Of a DNA stretch of 64,000 bases, positions 22,846 through 32,712 are shown one piece after another. The stretch comes from Argentina anserina (lineage: Eukaryota > Streptophyta > Magnoliopsida > Rosales > Rosaceae). The DNA is taken from assembly GCF_933775445.1 (NCBI RefSeq), contig NC_065874.1:24932501-24996500 (forward strand), read 5' to 3'. The translations under genes and the position numbers were made by a program. The first letter of the stretch is position 1, and each line of letters opens with the position of its first letter. The notes under the pieces were generated by a model, which saw only the letters and a program-made list of their open reading frames with translations, was not told the origin of the DNA and made no database searches.

Positions 22846-24561
22846 TTATACATCTTCTCTATACTTCTTGTATATATCACCTTTGTAGAACTCTCTTGTC
22901 CTAACCACCAGAACCACTGAAACAAGAGCACCTAAGAATGTAATACCTGCCAAAATTGTAAAGGATATCCTATAACACTGAGCCCCAATACAAATCAGTT
23001 CCTTCACTGAAGATCTTGTCATCCCTTTCTTCGTCAGCGCCTTCAGAGCTTCTTGATCATAGAGCCACCCGGTGACCTTCACATTGAGAATGTAAGACCC
23101 GAGAGGACTCGCTAATTGTCCACAGTTGAACAATGTAGCATAGTACTTGAGCCCAAATAGCTCAGATATGATGGTGAAGAGCAGAGTCAATTGAGCACCA
23201 AAAGAAACCCCAATCATGACTGAAGCCATATAAATTGAACCAGGAAATGGGAAGGCTATGGACATATATGCAATAGATGATAGAATCAGCATGAAGGTCA
23301 TCATGAGTGTTCTAGGGATTTTCCACTTCACCATTAGGCTTTCAGATACAAAACCAGAAAAGACCCTCCCAAAATAGTTCCAAATGCTCACTAATGACAC
23401 AAAAGTGCCTACTGTCTTTGTGGGATATCCCAGAGCCTCACCAATCTGCCCCAAATTGTCTATTGCTGTCAAACTTGACCCCAAGCCACAGAATGTTGCA
23501 ATGAATAGAATAATCATATCCACACTCAAAAGTGCTTGTAATATTGTATAGTCTTCCCCTCTTTCTGGTTTATTGCATATGTCACCACAAAAACATGTAG
23601 TGTCAGTGTCACTAGTATTAGCAGTAGTAATCTGTGCTTTCTTTTCCTGGCCTGATGAGGAATTGGGTGGGATCGAATCTAATTCTGGAATTTCTGGAAT
23701 TGTGTTTGGTTGTTTATTAATTCTCACCTCCACAACTGGAGAATCAACAAGTTGTTTCTTGAGATTCCACAGTGCAAGCTCTTCTCTGATTGCAATTCCA
23801 AGAGGCATGAACATGATCATACAAATAACAGTGGTGCTTCCTGCATAGGCAGCCTTAGAGAAAGTAATCGTTCTTTCAAGTAAAGTCATAACCATGAGGA
23901 AAACTCCAAGTGCAAGTGAAATATAGAGGAAGTGGTAGAAGACCCTGAGCTCATTTTGTTGCCTGACAACTTTCATTGGGCGAATGGTGTAGACAAAAAT
24001 GACTGAAAGAGCAGTAGGAAGCCAACCAATTAAGAGAATCAAAGACTTCGAATCATTTGGGTAAATGGCCAAGTAAATTTGGGTGAATATTGCACCACTA
24101 AGCCCTGTAAAACCCTTTAATAAACCAAGCATGACCCCTCTACTTTCTGGGAAATTCTTGACACAAGTGACAAGAGCTCCTGTGTTTACAAAATTCTGAG
24201 AATTGGCCCCAACACATATGTAAAAGCACATCTGCCAGACTTTAGGTTTGGCTATTTTTCCGGTGACAGCAAGCCAAATCATGAAATACCCTACAAAATT
24301 CATGGCAGAGCCAACTAGGAGAACAAACCAAGTTGGAGTTACTTCACCTATTAGGCCTGCCAGGACTCCCACGTTTGCACCAAGGTCCTTGAAGAAGCCA
24401 AGCAAGTTGAGAGTTGATTGATCATAGCCAAGAGTGGACTTGATGTCTTTCGAATATGAACCAAACAGATAAGTGGCACCTGCCCCAGCCATGATCAGAA
24501 ACGATGCAAACACTGTGAACCATCTTCCTTTGATCACCTGCACAGCAAATTGGCATCCCAT
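22846..24561 (-). CDS. Nodulin-like/NFD4-like MFS transporter copy B (intact)
   Basis: This single-exon frame of 571 residues encodes a plant nodulin-like major facilitator protein, predicted to be a multi-pass membrane transporter of unknown substrate. The start MGCQFAVQVIKGRW is placed just before the first membrane helix, as is usual for the family. The N-terminal nodulin-like domain (about 8-255) contains FASFLIMAGAGATYLFGSYS, FPESRGVMLGLLKGFTG and IYPNDSKSLILL. A hydrophilic loop (about 285-340) leads to CNKPERGEDYTILQALLS and the second helix bundle, with SLTAIDNLGQIGEALGYPTK. The C-terminus is TREFYKGDIYKKYREDV. It lies tail-to-tail with copy A, and copy C is about 10 kb away. A weak TATA-like TCTATATCC lies about 90 bp upstream of the ATG on the minus strand. 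It is the only undamaged copy in the window. Confidence 0.93.
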   Translation of the reverse strand: MGCQFAVQVIKGRWFTVFASFLIMAGAGATYLFGSYSKDIKSTLGYDQSTLNLLGFFKDLGANVGVLAGLIGEVTPTWFVLLVGSAMNFVGYFMIWLAVTGKIAKPKVWQMCFYICVGANSQNFVNTGALVTCVKNFPESRGVMLGLLKGFTGLSGAIFTQIYLAIYPNDSKSLILLIGWLPTALSVIFVYTIRPMKVVRQQNELRVFYHFLYISLALGVFLMVMTLLERTITFSKAAYAGSTTVICMIMFMPLGIAIREELALWNLKKQLVDSPVVEVRINKQPNTIPEIPELDSIPPNSSSGQEKKAQITTANTSDTDTTCFCGDICNKPERGEDYTILQALLSVDMIILFIATFCGLGSSLTAIDNLGQIGEALGYPTKTVGTFVSLVSIWNYFGRVFSGFVSESLMVKWKIPRTLMMTFMLILSSIAYMSIAFPFPGSIYMASVMIGVSFGAQLTLLFTIISELFGLKYYATLFNCGQLASPLGSYILNVKVTGWLYDQEALKALTKKGMTRSSVKELICIGAQCYRISFTILAGITFLGALVSVVLVVRTREFYKGDIYKKYREDV

Positions 24562-24664
24562 GGCTAAAGAGGTTTTGGTAGAGAAATGAAAACTGAAGAT
24601 GGTTTGGATTGGATATGGGGTTCAAATAATAATAGAGGATATCTAAATTGGATATAGAGACCAA

Positions 24665-25739
24665 TCCATAAGACTTGATTTAAACCGTGGATGCAGAGAT
24701 TCTTGCTTAAAATTGCTAAAGAGGATGTAGAGTTGGTTTGTGTTTCACATTCTTTAAGCCTCTTTCATTATCAGCTTAATCTAATGAAGGCTGGATCAGT
24801 GGAATCTGTTTTACACTTATCCAACTACTTCATCCATTTTCCTAATTTGGGTTATCTGTTTATCCTTCTATAATTTATATGGTTTGGGGTAATTATGGTT
24901 TTTTTTTTTGGTTCAGGGAAATAATTTTGGTTGAAGTTGTAACGTTATTACAATCTGTATCTGACACAAGTCGCACAGCGAAACTCTTTTGTTACATAGC
25001 AGAACCTCTTTTGGTTCATAGCAGAAGTGTTTGGCATTTGTCAAAAGTCAAAACACTTGAAGTCTTGAAGAAGTTTGTTTGCATAATTGCATGCAAAGCG
25101 AATAGGTGTGACGTTGGTACCGATGTGAAAGTCTATTGCAAGATAGCAACAAAAGAAAGGACAAGCCATCTTCGTTACGTTAATACGTTGGAGTCTCTTA
25201 CCACATTTAAACCAATTCTATTTTTCTTTTTCTTTTTCTTTTTGTCGATTATAAACCAGATCCGATTTTGATGCCTAGAACATGGTTTTATGTATGGTTA
25301 GTTGATCAGGTCCATTCGAATATTTACAATGAAACAATGACTAGTTAATAAGTTCCAACAGAAGAGGGAAAAAAGCAACATTTTTTCTTTTCCTGTGAAT
25401 TAGTTCAATTCGATTTCATATGAGTACAACTCAGTTATTATATATGGTGTGACTGATTTTTTTTTTAAATTAGGATAGTTTCTCAATTGTGTTTTGGGAG
25501 GATTGACAGGGTAAGACAACTCAGAGTCACCTAGAAAAGGTGAAGCTGATATGAGTGATGTATTTGATCAAATTTTGTTAATTGCTTAGTCCATTTCGAA
25601 AGGTTAGAGTTAGTTCATTTCCCTGGTTATTGTCGAGTAAATCATATTGCTCTTCCCAGTGGTGGATCTAGGATTTGAAAAATATGGTGAATTTTAAATT
25701 TGGTCGAACATAGAGTAGGCTTTAAATATTTGTCAGTAC
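24665..25739. other. Intergenic spacer behind transporter copy B
   Basis: This presumably includes the distal promoter of copy B. Small open frames at 24691-25271 end in a T/C-rich run and show no family features. No other gene is seen. Confidence 0.5.
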
Positions 25740-25748
25740 AAGTATATA

Positions 25749-25929
25749 TGGAAAACTTCAATTGAGAATCTTATAATGAGAACTTTGTGAAGACTTTCAA
25801 ATAAATAGTTAGATGAATGGTTTAAAGTTTAATTGATATTCTCAAGTTTTAATGTGCATGTCATCTAACCGTCCATTTAAAAGTCTTCATCAAGTCCTCA
25901 TTATAAGGTCTCCAATGGAAGCTCCCCCC
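25749..25929. mobile_element. 181-bp MITE with 9-bp target duplication (MULE type)
   Basis: The direct repeat AAGTATATA flanks the element (25740-25748 and 25930-25938). The ends form an imperfect inverted repeat: CTTATAATGAG on the left matches CTTATAATGAG read from the right on the opposite strand, and similarity extends across roughly 70 bp per arm. A 9-bp duplication and long arms without coding capacity fit a Mutator-derived MITE. Confidence 0.72.
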
Positions 25930-26337
25930 AAGTATATAAACATCCAAAGTGTTTATGAATATAGAAGAATATTCTGAAAATCAATGACAAATTAATATAC
26001 TGAACAAATTTTTTTCTCAAATTAATTAGATTGAAACTCAATCACTCATACTTGCAATTTCAAAATTCAATATATAAAATAATAAGAAAATTAGAAGAGT
26101 TATACTTGAGGATTTTTTATGATTAAAGAAGATGAATACATTAACATGTTCTCCTGTCTCCTTATTCTTCTTGCCCTAGCCTGTCTCTTTGGCGGCGGTG
26201 GGTGCAAGGATGATTATGGAGGCAACGGTAGCAACGACAAGTGTGGAGGTGAAAGCTTCGACTTGGTTCCAGTGGGATGGCCTTGGTCATCTACTAATAT
26301 TCGTAGAGGTAGTCGTCTTCTGGGGTTCTTGGATGGC

Positions 26338-26468
26338 GACTTGGCAACTTCAATATGCGGCGATTCCACGATCTCACCAGTGGTCGATCGAGGTGGGGGT
26401 GTCGGGATTTCTTGTCGCTTCCAAGTCCGGTTGGATTCCTATCCCTTTGAGATTGATGATTTGGAAAG
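26338..26468 (+). repeat. 131-bp direct repeat, left copy (flanks gypsy element)
   Basis: This starts GACTTGGCAACTTC and ends GATGATTTGGAAAG. It matches 31970-32100 at 130 of 131 positions by eye; the difference is G at 26395 against C at 32027. It abuts the truncated left LTR of the gypsy element directly. Confidence 0.92.
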
Positions 26469-26901
26469 AACTTTCGTAGGAAATAGAAGTGTCGCTACTT
26501 CTCTTGGTAGTGGACTTCTTAATACAAGAGGATAATTAATTAATAGACGGGAGAAAGAAGAAGATTGAAGCTGATTAAGAAACTGATTCTAATTGCTTTT
26601 TCTTTAATTCATTACAATCTGTTTGTTTATATAGAAAACAGATTTCCTAAAATAGAAACTAAAAATAACAAATGAATTATAAACCATAAAAGATAAATGG
26701 TTTACATTCTTCAATGAATGTAAACCTTTAACTTTTATCGGTTTAAAACTGAATGTTTTAAAACCGTAAAAGTTTTAATGGTTATAATTAATTAGATAAT
26801 ATAATAAATTTAATATTATATTATCTTTTATAATTAATTAAATAATATAGTATAATATATTAATTATATTATACTATCATGCGTAAGATCCTCCTGGATC
26901 A
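26469..26901 (-). repeat. 3' LTR (truncated) of chromovirus-type element
   Basis: The 433 bp match 31537-31969 without indels. The outer 24 bp present in the other LTR (31513-31536) are missing. At the break, host GGAAAG meets LTR AACTTTCG, with two bases (AG) shared between host and the lost LTR sequence. Confidence 0.92.
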
Positions 26902-26914
26902 TGGCTCCCCCATT
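26902..26914 (-). other. Polypurine tract of chromovirus-type element
   Basis: On the minus strand AATGGGGGAGCCA directly precedes the LTR start TGATCCAGG, as required for plus-strand priming. Confidence 0.8.
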
Positions 26915-26934
26915 TAGAAACCTTGAGCTCCTGT

Positions 26935-29900
26935 TCAAGGTATGTTGAGATGAGGAAACTCTGGGACGGCCTTGTTCCGTAGGTACCACTTGGATTTGCT
27001 GGGAAGTTGACCTTTTCTTCCAATGCGAAAAGTCTCATACTTGCCATTCCGAGTTTCTCGAACTTTGTGCTCTAAGATACAGTCTTCTTCTAATGGATCT
27101 TCTCGCTCCATCTTCAAGTCATCAACTGAAGGAAGACGGGTATCCTCGTCGGGATCATCATCCAATAGAGATGGTTCAAAGAGCTTTAAATTTTCGGCGT
27201 TAATGACCGAATACATATGCATATATGGTGGTAGATCGAGCTGAAAAGCATTGTCACCTATTTGTTTAATGATCTTGAACGGTCCATATCGAATAGGCTT
27301 GAGTTTCTTTCCTTCACCTTGTAACCGTTCTTTATCTAGGTGTAGCCATACTAGGTCACCTTCTTGAAAAGTACACGGAACACGATGCTTGTCATGCCGA
27401 GTTTTATAGCGTTGCTGAGAGCGTTTCAATTGGGCTTCCACTTCTGAATGAATTTTTGAAACTCGTTCGAGGAATTTTTGTGCTCGAACATGTTGCTCTT
27501 CTTCTTTTCCATTCAATGGCTTGTCACCTATAGTGAACGCCATATCAAAAGGACTTTGAGGTAAGTAACCTAAACATAACTCAAATGGAGACTTCATCGT
27601 GGAGCCATGAATTGCTCGATTAAAAGCAAACTGCAAATAAGGGAGACTTTCATCCCAAGTTTTTGGGTGTTTGGAGTTATAACCCCGTAGTAAATGGACC
27701 ATAGTTCGGTTAACGACTTCAGTTTGTCCATCAGTTTGTGGGTGAAAAGCAGTACTTCGTTTCAATCTGGTATCCATCATTCCCCATAAAGACCTCCAAA
27801 AATAGCTTAAGAATCGACTATCTCTGTCTGATATAATCGATGTTGGGAGACCAAAATGTTTCCAAACATGATCGAAAAATAGCTTAGCTGCTCCTTCGCC
27901 AGTTACAGTCTTCTTGCACGGAATGAGTATCACCATCTTACTAAAACGATCCACGATTACAAACAAATAATCTTTCCCCGACTTGGTCTTAGGCAATCCT
28001 CCAAGAAAGTCCATTGAGATGCTCTCCCAAGGTCGGCTAGGTACCGGTAGTGGAAGATACAACCCTAACTTCCTGTTAGAAGGCTTTGATGTGTTACATA
28101 AAACACAACCTCTTATGTATCTTGAAACATCAATGTGCATCCTTGGCCAATAGACATATCGACGAAGATTCAATAAAGTCTTCTCTACTCCAAAATGTCC
28201 TGCTACTTTGGAAGTATGAGCTTCTCGAATCCACTGCAGCCTGTCACCATCTTCTGGTATGCACAATTGGCTTCCTTTGTACATTAGCCCATCTTTCAGT
28301 TGAAACTCACTAGTCTTTCCTTGTTGCAGCTTAGCATGAGCTGGACTAAAATCAGCGTCAGTGTCATACCCTTTGGCAAATTCAGAAGGAACAATAGGTT
28401 GGATCTGCATTGCAACCAATAATGCAGAACTTATTGGTGCAGGGGGTCGAGATAACATATCTGCCAACTTATTAGTCGTCCCTTTTTTGTACTTGATTAC
28501 AATATTGAATTGTTGTAGGTAAGACATCCACTTCATATGTCGAGCTTGCTGTAACTTCGACTGTGTAGTTAGATACTGAAGAGGCTTATGATCTGAGTAA
28601 ACCACGACTTCTTTTCCTAACAAGTAAGCTCTCCAATGTTTTACTGCTTGATGCAACGCATAAAGCTCCTTGTCATAAGTCGGATAATTCAAAACCGGTC
28701 CACTAAACATCTCAGAATGGTATGCCACTGATCTACCTTCCTGAAGTAATACGGCTCCCATTGCATAATTCGATGCATCTGCTTCAACTTCAAATGCTTT
28801 CTGCAGATTTGGCAATGCCAATACTGGGGCCTCTGTGATCTTCCGTTTCAACAACTGGAAAGATTCATCTTGTTTCTTTGACCATTCAAATTTTTTATTG
28901 GCCTTTGTAAGAGAGTGTAATGGTGCTGCAATTAGAGAGAAATGTCTAATGAACTTTCTCAAATATTGGCATGCACCTATGAAGCTTCGAACTTCGGTAA
29001 CTGAACGGGGTGTAGGCCATTGAGTGATAACTTTGACTTTGTCTGGATCCACTTTGAGCGTTCCTGCACCAACAATGAACCCTAGATAGACAAGCTCTTG
29101 CTTCCCAAATTCACATTTCTTCTCGTTCAACCGTAGTTGACTCGCTTGCAGAACCTTCATAACTTCATCAATATGACGAAGATGGTCCTCCCATGTGGCG
29201 CTGTAGATTAGTATATCATCTAGATAAACAATGACAAAGTTATCGATGAAAGGACGAAGTACTTCATTCATTAACCGCATGAAGGTTGTTGGAGCATTAC
29301 ATAGTCCGAATGGCATCACCAACCACTCAAACAATCCTTGCTTTGTCTTAAAAGCAGTTTTCCAAGTGTCTTCTTCATGGATGCGTACTTGGTGATAACC
29401 AGATTTGAGATCTAATTTGGTGAAATAATGAGCACCATGCAATTGATCTAGAAGATCATCAATCCTCGGTAGTGGATACCGATTCTTAATAGTAATCTTA
29501 TTGAGTGCTCTATAGTCCACACACATGCGCCAACCTCCATCTTTCTTGGGTACAAGGAGCACTGGTGAACCACAAGGTGAGCAACTAGGCTTGATAACTC
29601 CTTGTTCAAGAAGTTCTTGTACTTGCTTCTTGATTTCTTCACTCTCCGTCAGAGAAGTACGATATAAACTCAAGTTTGGCAGAGGTGAATCTCCTACCAA
29701 CTGGATATCATGCTCTATAGCTCTCCGCGGTGGTAATCCCTGTACATCTTGAAAAAGTATCTTGAAATCCTTTTGTAATTTTCCAATATCAGAATATTGT
29801 GAAGGTGTTAGGCTTACTGCTGACAAAGTAACAACATTAATATGTTGTTCTTGTGGTCGAATCATCAATAAAACAAACCGCCCACAAGAGTTAACTAATC

Positions 29901-31098
29901 TTTTGGTTTGGTTAACTGTCAATAAAGTGTTTGTAGATTGTGGCTTACAAGCGTTGATGTGGAACTCTTTTCCATCCTTCACCATACGATACTTGCGAAG
30001 CCTTCTATAGTGAATTGCATCACGGTCCCAAAGATACGGACTACCCAATATAACTTGGCATACGTCCAGCGGAACCACCTCGCATGTCACTTCATCGATA
30101 TACCGATTAGTGATTGCAAATTTGAAGGTACATTGTTTTGTAATTTGCATGTCAATGTCCTTCTGAATCCACCCTAGTGGGTAAGGCTTAGGATGAGGCA
30201 TTGTTTCTAAGCCTACCTTCCTTACTAGAGCTTCTGAAATCAGATTCTTTTGACTTCCCGGATCGACAATTGCTTGTACAACACTTTGTTTCACTTGAAT
30301 GTTTAAATGAAACAACTCTTCACGGTTGTAGGCATCTGCAACTTCTGTTGGTGAAGTCATTAAGGCAAGTGTTGTGTCAGGTTGCTTCAACTCTGGAAGC
30401 TCTTCTGCCTGTTGCACAGTCAATGTGGCCTTCCTGTCATTCCTTCCCTGGTTATTCCTCTGGTTATTGGGTTTTAACTCAGGATGAAGTATCCAGCACC
30501 TGTCTGTGACATGTTTACTGGTACGACAGTGTTCACAGTAGTTCTTCTGTTTTGGTCCATCATTGATCTGCTTGCCTTTATTCTTCCAATCAGATTTGTT
30601 TGCAGTTGTTTGTTTGTCGTCCTTCCTGTCAAGCCTTTTGGATTTGGCCTCAATGGCAATGGCCTTGCTTGTAGCTTCTTCAATTGATTCTACGGAAAAA
30701 AATTTTAGTTCTTTCCGTATGTAATCGGCAAGACCTCCAATGTATTTCATGAAGACTTCATAATCGTCAACATCTATATCCAACACCAAAGCTTGGTTGT
30801 GGAACTCAGAGGTATAATCTTGTACCGATTGACCAAATTTCTGATTGAAGTGCTGCCATCTGTACCATCTTTCTTCTTCATATCCAACAGGATAAAATTG
30901 TTTTCTCAATAACTTCTTGAACCTACTCCATGTCAATTCCGCAACGTTGTACCGTTTTCGGTATGACTTCCACCATGTAACAGCATGGCTTGAGAGTTTC
31001 AAGCTTGCAAATTGGATCTTTTCGACATTAGAATATTTATGTATGGTAAAATATGTTTCTAATGTGTCTATCCAATTATCCAGTTTGTCTGCATCCAT
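26935..31098 (-). CDS. Gag-Pol polyprotein of chromovirus-type gypsy element
   Basis: This frame of 1387 residues contains a gag domain (about 1-160), one CCHC knuckle CEHCRTSKHVTDRC (about 188-201), a protease site written DPGS (D279) instead of the usual DTGA or DSGA, reverse transcriptase with YLDD (about 625-628), RNase H, an integrase zinc region and a DDE core starting near residue 1029. A weak chromodomain-like tail (TRNGKYETFRIGRKGQLP) follows. The frame continues upstream of the first ATG, since KVEIPTFNGV in the same frame is typical gag sequence. The true gag therefore begins in the other frame at 31469, and a one-base shift near 31125-31135 separates them. Apart from that shift the frame is intact. 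Confidence 0.92.
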   Translation of the reverse strand: MDADKLDNWIDTLETYFTIHKYSNVEKIQFASLKLSSHAVTWWKSYRKRYNVAELTWSRFKKLLRKQFYPVGYEEERWYRWQHFNQKFGQSVQDYTSEFHNQALVLDIDVDDYEVFMKYIGGLADYIRKELKFFSVESIEEATSKAIAIEAKSKRLDRKDDKQTTANKSDWKNKGKQINDGPKQKNYCEHCRTSKHVTDRCWILHPELKPNNQRNNQGRNDRKATLTVQQAEELPELKQPDTTLALMTSPTEVADAYNREELFHLNIQVKQSVVQAIVDPGSQKNLISEALVRKVGLETMPHPKPYPLGWIQKDIDMQITKQCTFKFAITNRYIDEVTCEVVPLDVCQVILGSPYLWDRDAIHYRRLRKYRMVKDGKEFHINACKPQSTNTLLTVNQTKRLVNSCGRFVLLMIRPQEQHINVVTLSAVSLTPSQYSDIGKLQKDFKILFQDVQGLPPRRAIEHDIQLVGDSPLPNLSLYRTSLTESEEIKKQVQELLEQGVIKPSCSPCGSPVLLVPKKDGGWRMCVDYRALNKITIKNRYPLPRIDDLLDQLHGAHYFTKLDLKSGYHQVRIHEEDTWKTAFKTKQGLFEWLVMPFGLCNAPTTFMRLMNEVLRPFIDNFVIVYLDDILIYSATWEDHLRHIDEVMKVLQASQLRLNEKKCEFGKQELVYLGFIVGAGTLKVDPDKVKVITQWPTPRSVTEVRSFIGACQYLRKFIRHFSLIAAPLHSLTKANKKFEWSKKQDESFQLLKRKITEAPVLALPNLQKAFEVEADASNYAMGAVLLQEGRSVAYHSEMFSGPVLNYPTYDKELYALHQAVKHWRAYLLGKEVVVYSDHKPLQYLTTQSKLQQARHMKWMSYLQQFNIVIKYKKGTTNKLADMLSRPPAPISSALLVAMQIQPIVPSEFAKGYDTDADFSPAHAKLQQGKTSEFQLKDGLMYKGSQLCIPEDGDRLQWIREAHTSKVAGHFGVEKTLLNLRRYVYWPRMHIDVSRYIRGCVLCNTSKPSNRKLGLYLPLPVPSRPWESISMDFLGGLPKTKSGKDYLFVIVDRFSKMVILIPCKKTVTGEGAAKLFFDHVWKHFGLPTSIISDRDSRFLSYFWRSLWGMMDTRLKRSTAFHPQTDGQTEVVNRTMVHLLRGYNSKHPKTWDESLPYLQFAFNRAIHGSTMKSPFELCLGYLPQSPFDMAFTIGDKPLNGKEEEQHVRAQKFLERVSKIHSEVEAQLKRSQQRYKTRHDKHRVPCTFQEGDLVWLHLDKERLQGEGKKLKPIRYGPFKIIKQIGDNAFQLDLPPYMHMYSVINAENLKLFEPSLLDDDPDEDTRLPSVDDLKMEREDPLEEDCILEHKVRETRNGKYETFRIGRKGQLPSKSKWYLRNKAVPEFPHLNIP

Positions 31099-31121
31099 AA
31101 CACCGTTAAATGTAGGAATTT

Positions 31122-31469
31122 CTACCTTAAAATCAATTTTAAGGCACTTACAGGATTCTTCTGATTTCCTGTATCCCCGGCGATATTTTCACCTGTGTCT
31201 TCCTCTTCTTCACTGTCATCTTCAACCTTTCTTTTGGAAGGCGATGCATGTGGAAGTTTAGAGGCTTTCAAATTTTCCACAAGCTCATAAATTGATGCAG
31301 ATAACAATTCCACCTGTCGTTCAAGATTGGTGATACGTTCACCTTCACCATCTAATTTTGGAACTTCCCCTGTCATTGTTCCTCTCTTTATCCTTGGCTT
31401 TCGATGAACGAGAAAAGGACCTACAAGTTCTTCTTTAGAAGTTCTACGTCGGCTGCGAGTTAGGACCAT
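31122..31469 (-). CDS. N-terminal gag segment of chromovirus-type element (frameshifted from main frame)
   Basis: This frame of 115 residues starts MVLTRSRRRTSKEEL and is rich in charged residues, with a Glu-run (DDSEEEEDTGE) and a coiled-coil-like stretch (ERQVELLSASIYELVENLKA). It lies directly after the primer-binding site and runs into the gag-pol frame at an AT-rich stretch GCCTTAAAATTGATTTTAAG, where the frames differ by one base. A simple indel is the easiest explanation. No classical slippery heptamer was recognised. Confidence 0.7.
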   Translation of the reverse strand: MVLTRSRRRTSKEELVGPFLVHRKPRIKRGTMTGEVPKLDGEGERITNLERQVELLSASIYELVENLKASKLPHASPSKRKVEDDSEEEEDTGENIAGDTGNQKNPVSALKLILR

Positions 31470-31495
31470 AAACCACCTTTACCCCGTTTTGATCT

Positions 31496-31510
31496 GGGGC
31501 TCTGATACCA
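31496..31510 (-). other. Primer-binding site (tRNA-iMet) of chromovirus-type element
   Basis: The minus strand reads TGGTATCAGAGCCCC two bases inside the 5' LTR end, complementary to initiator Met tRNA. Confidence 0.92.
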
Positions 31511-31512
31511 CG

Positions 31513-31969
31513 TGATCCAAAACTTCTAGGAGATAGAACTTTCGTAGGAAATAGAAGTGTCGTTACTTCTCTTGGTAGTGGACTTCTTAATACAAGAGGA
31601 TAATTAATTAATAGACGGGAGAAAGAAGAAGATTGAAGCTGATTAAGAAACTGATTCTAATTGCTTTTTCTTTAATTCATTACAATCTGTTTGTTTATAT
31701 AGAAAACAGATTTCCTAAAATAGAAACTAAAAATAACAAATGAATTATAAACCATAAAAGATAAATGGTTTACATTCTTCAATGAATGTAAACCTTTAAG
31801 TTTTATCGGTTTAAAACTGAATGTTTTAAAACCGTAAAAGTTTTAATGGTTATAATTAATTAGATAATATAATAAATTTAATATTATATTATCTTTTATA
31901 ATTAATTAAATAATATAGTATAATATATTAATTATATTATACTATCATGCGTAAGATCCTCCTGGATCA
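31513..31969 (-). repeat. 5' LTR (full length) of chromovirus-type element
   Basis: The 457 bp start TGATCCAGG and end TTGGATCA on the minus strand. The AT-rich half contains palindromic TTAATTATA-type sequence. It is the reference for the 24-bp loss in the other LTR. Confidence 0.93.
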
Positions 31970-32100
31970 GACTTGGCAACTTCAATATGCGGCGATTCCA
32001 CGATCTCACCAGTGGTCGATCGAGGTCGGGGTGTCGGGATTTCTTGTCGCTTCCAAGTCCGGTTGGATTCCTATCCCTTTGAGATTGATGATTTGGAAAG
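31970..32100 (+). repeat. 131-bp direct repeat, right copy
   Basis: It follows the canonical LTR end (GGATCA) immediately and continues without a break into host sequence GCGAGTTTC at 32101. See 26338-26468. Confidence 0.92.
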
Positions 32101-32712
32101 GCGAGTTTCTTCTTCCTCACACTTCAGATCTTGTGGTCTTAGTGCAGTGTGTGCAGGTCAGGGTTCATGGCCGGTCGTGATTGGTTTTGCCGCTGTTACC
32201 AAGGTGATATCAAGGTCGGCGTTGTAGTGCATGACACCTGTGTGCAACAGATCTGATGGGTGGGTGCCCAATACTCTGGGTGCCCTTAGTACATGGCTTT
32301 GGGCTAGGGTTTGGTGTTAAGCATTACCTTGGGCTTCAATTGCTGCTGCGATGGAGGCGGATCCTTTGTCTTCAGTGGAACCTATCAATTCGACTAAGTG
32401 TAGGGGAGACCCTGCCGATGTTGTTTTTGCGGTCCCTGTTGCGGTGACTCTTTAGGAGTCAGAAGTCTCTTTAGATCTTGCTAGGTTCTCCTCTGAATAG
32501 GATGACCTTAGTGGGATAATAAGTTAGTAGTCTCACATTTGGATACTGGTTCTGGTGCCTTCTCATTGATGGTCTGTAGCATTGAGTTAGATATGTTTTT
32601 TTTATTTAGCTCGCATGGTTAATTTGTTTCGAAGCCCTAGAGGGTGTTCCATGTTCATGTTACTTCATACTTTTTCTATATATGACAAAATCCTCGATTC
32701 AAAAAAAAAAAA

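Larger units (their letters stand above)
26469..31969 (-). mobile_element. Chromovirus-type Ty3-gypsy element with abnormal ends
   Basis: This element of about 5.5 kb reads on the minus strand. The 5' LTR is 31513-31969, then come a primer-binding site, gag and pol frames, a polypurine tract and the 3' LTR (26469-26901). The full LTR starts TGATCCAGGAGG and ends TTTTGGATCA, with terminal inverted repeats. The 3' LTR lacks its last 24 bp. There is no 5-bp target duplication. Instead a 131-bp direct repeat of host sequence flanks the element. I see two substitutions between the LTRs over 433 bp, so insertion is fairly recent. The degenerate chromodomain-like C-terminus resembles the CRM-type motif, which is tentative. 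Confidence 0.93.
26100..32712 (+). other. Host sequence of retroposon character split by a gypsy insertion; ends in poly(A)
   Basis: Sequence on both sides of the gypsy element (26100-26468 and 31970-32712) is GC-richer than its surroundings and ends in an A-run at 32701-32712, like a non-LTR retroposon tail. Short open frames (26119-26535 and 31947-32227) show no recognisable family. The first starts with a hydrophobic stretch followed by Gly-rich sequence. I could not identify the element or matching target duplications. A non-autonomous LINE-like copy is one possibility. Confidence 0.35.
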
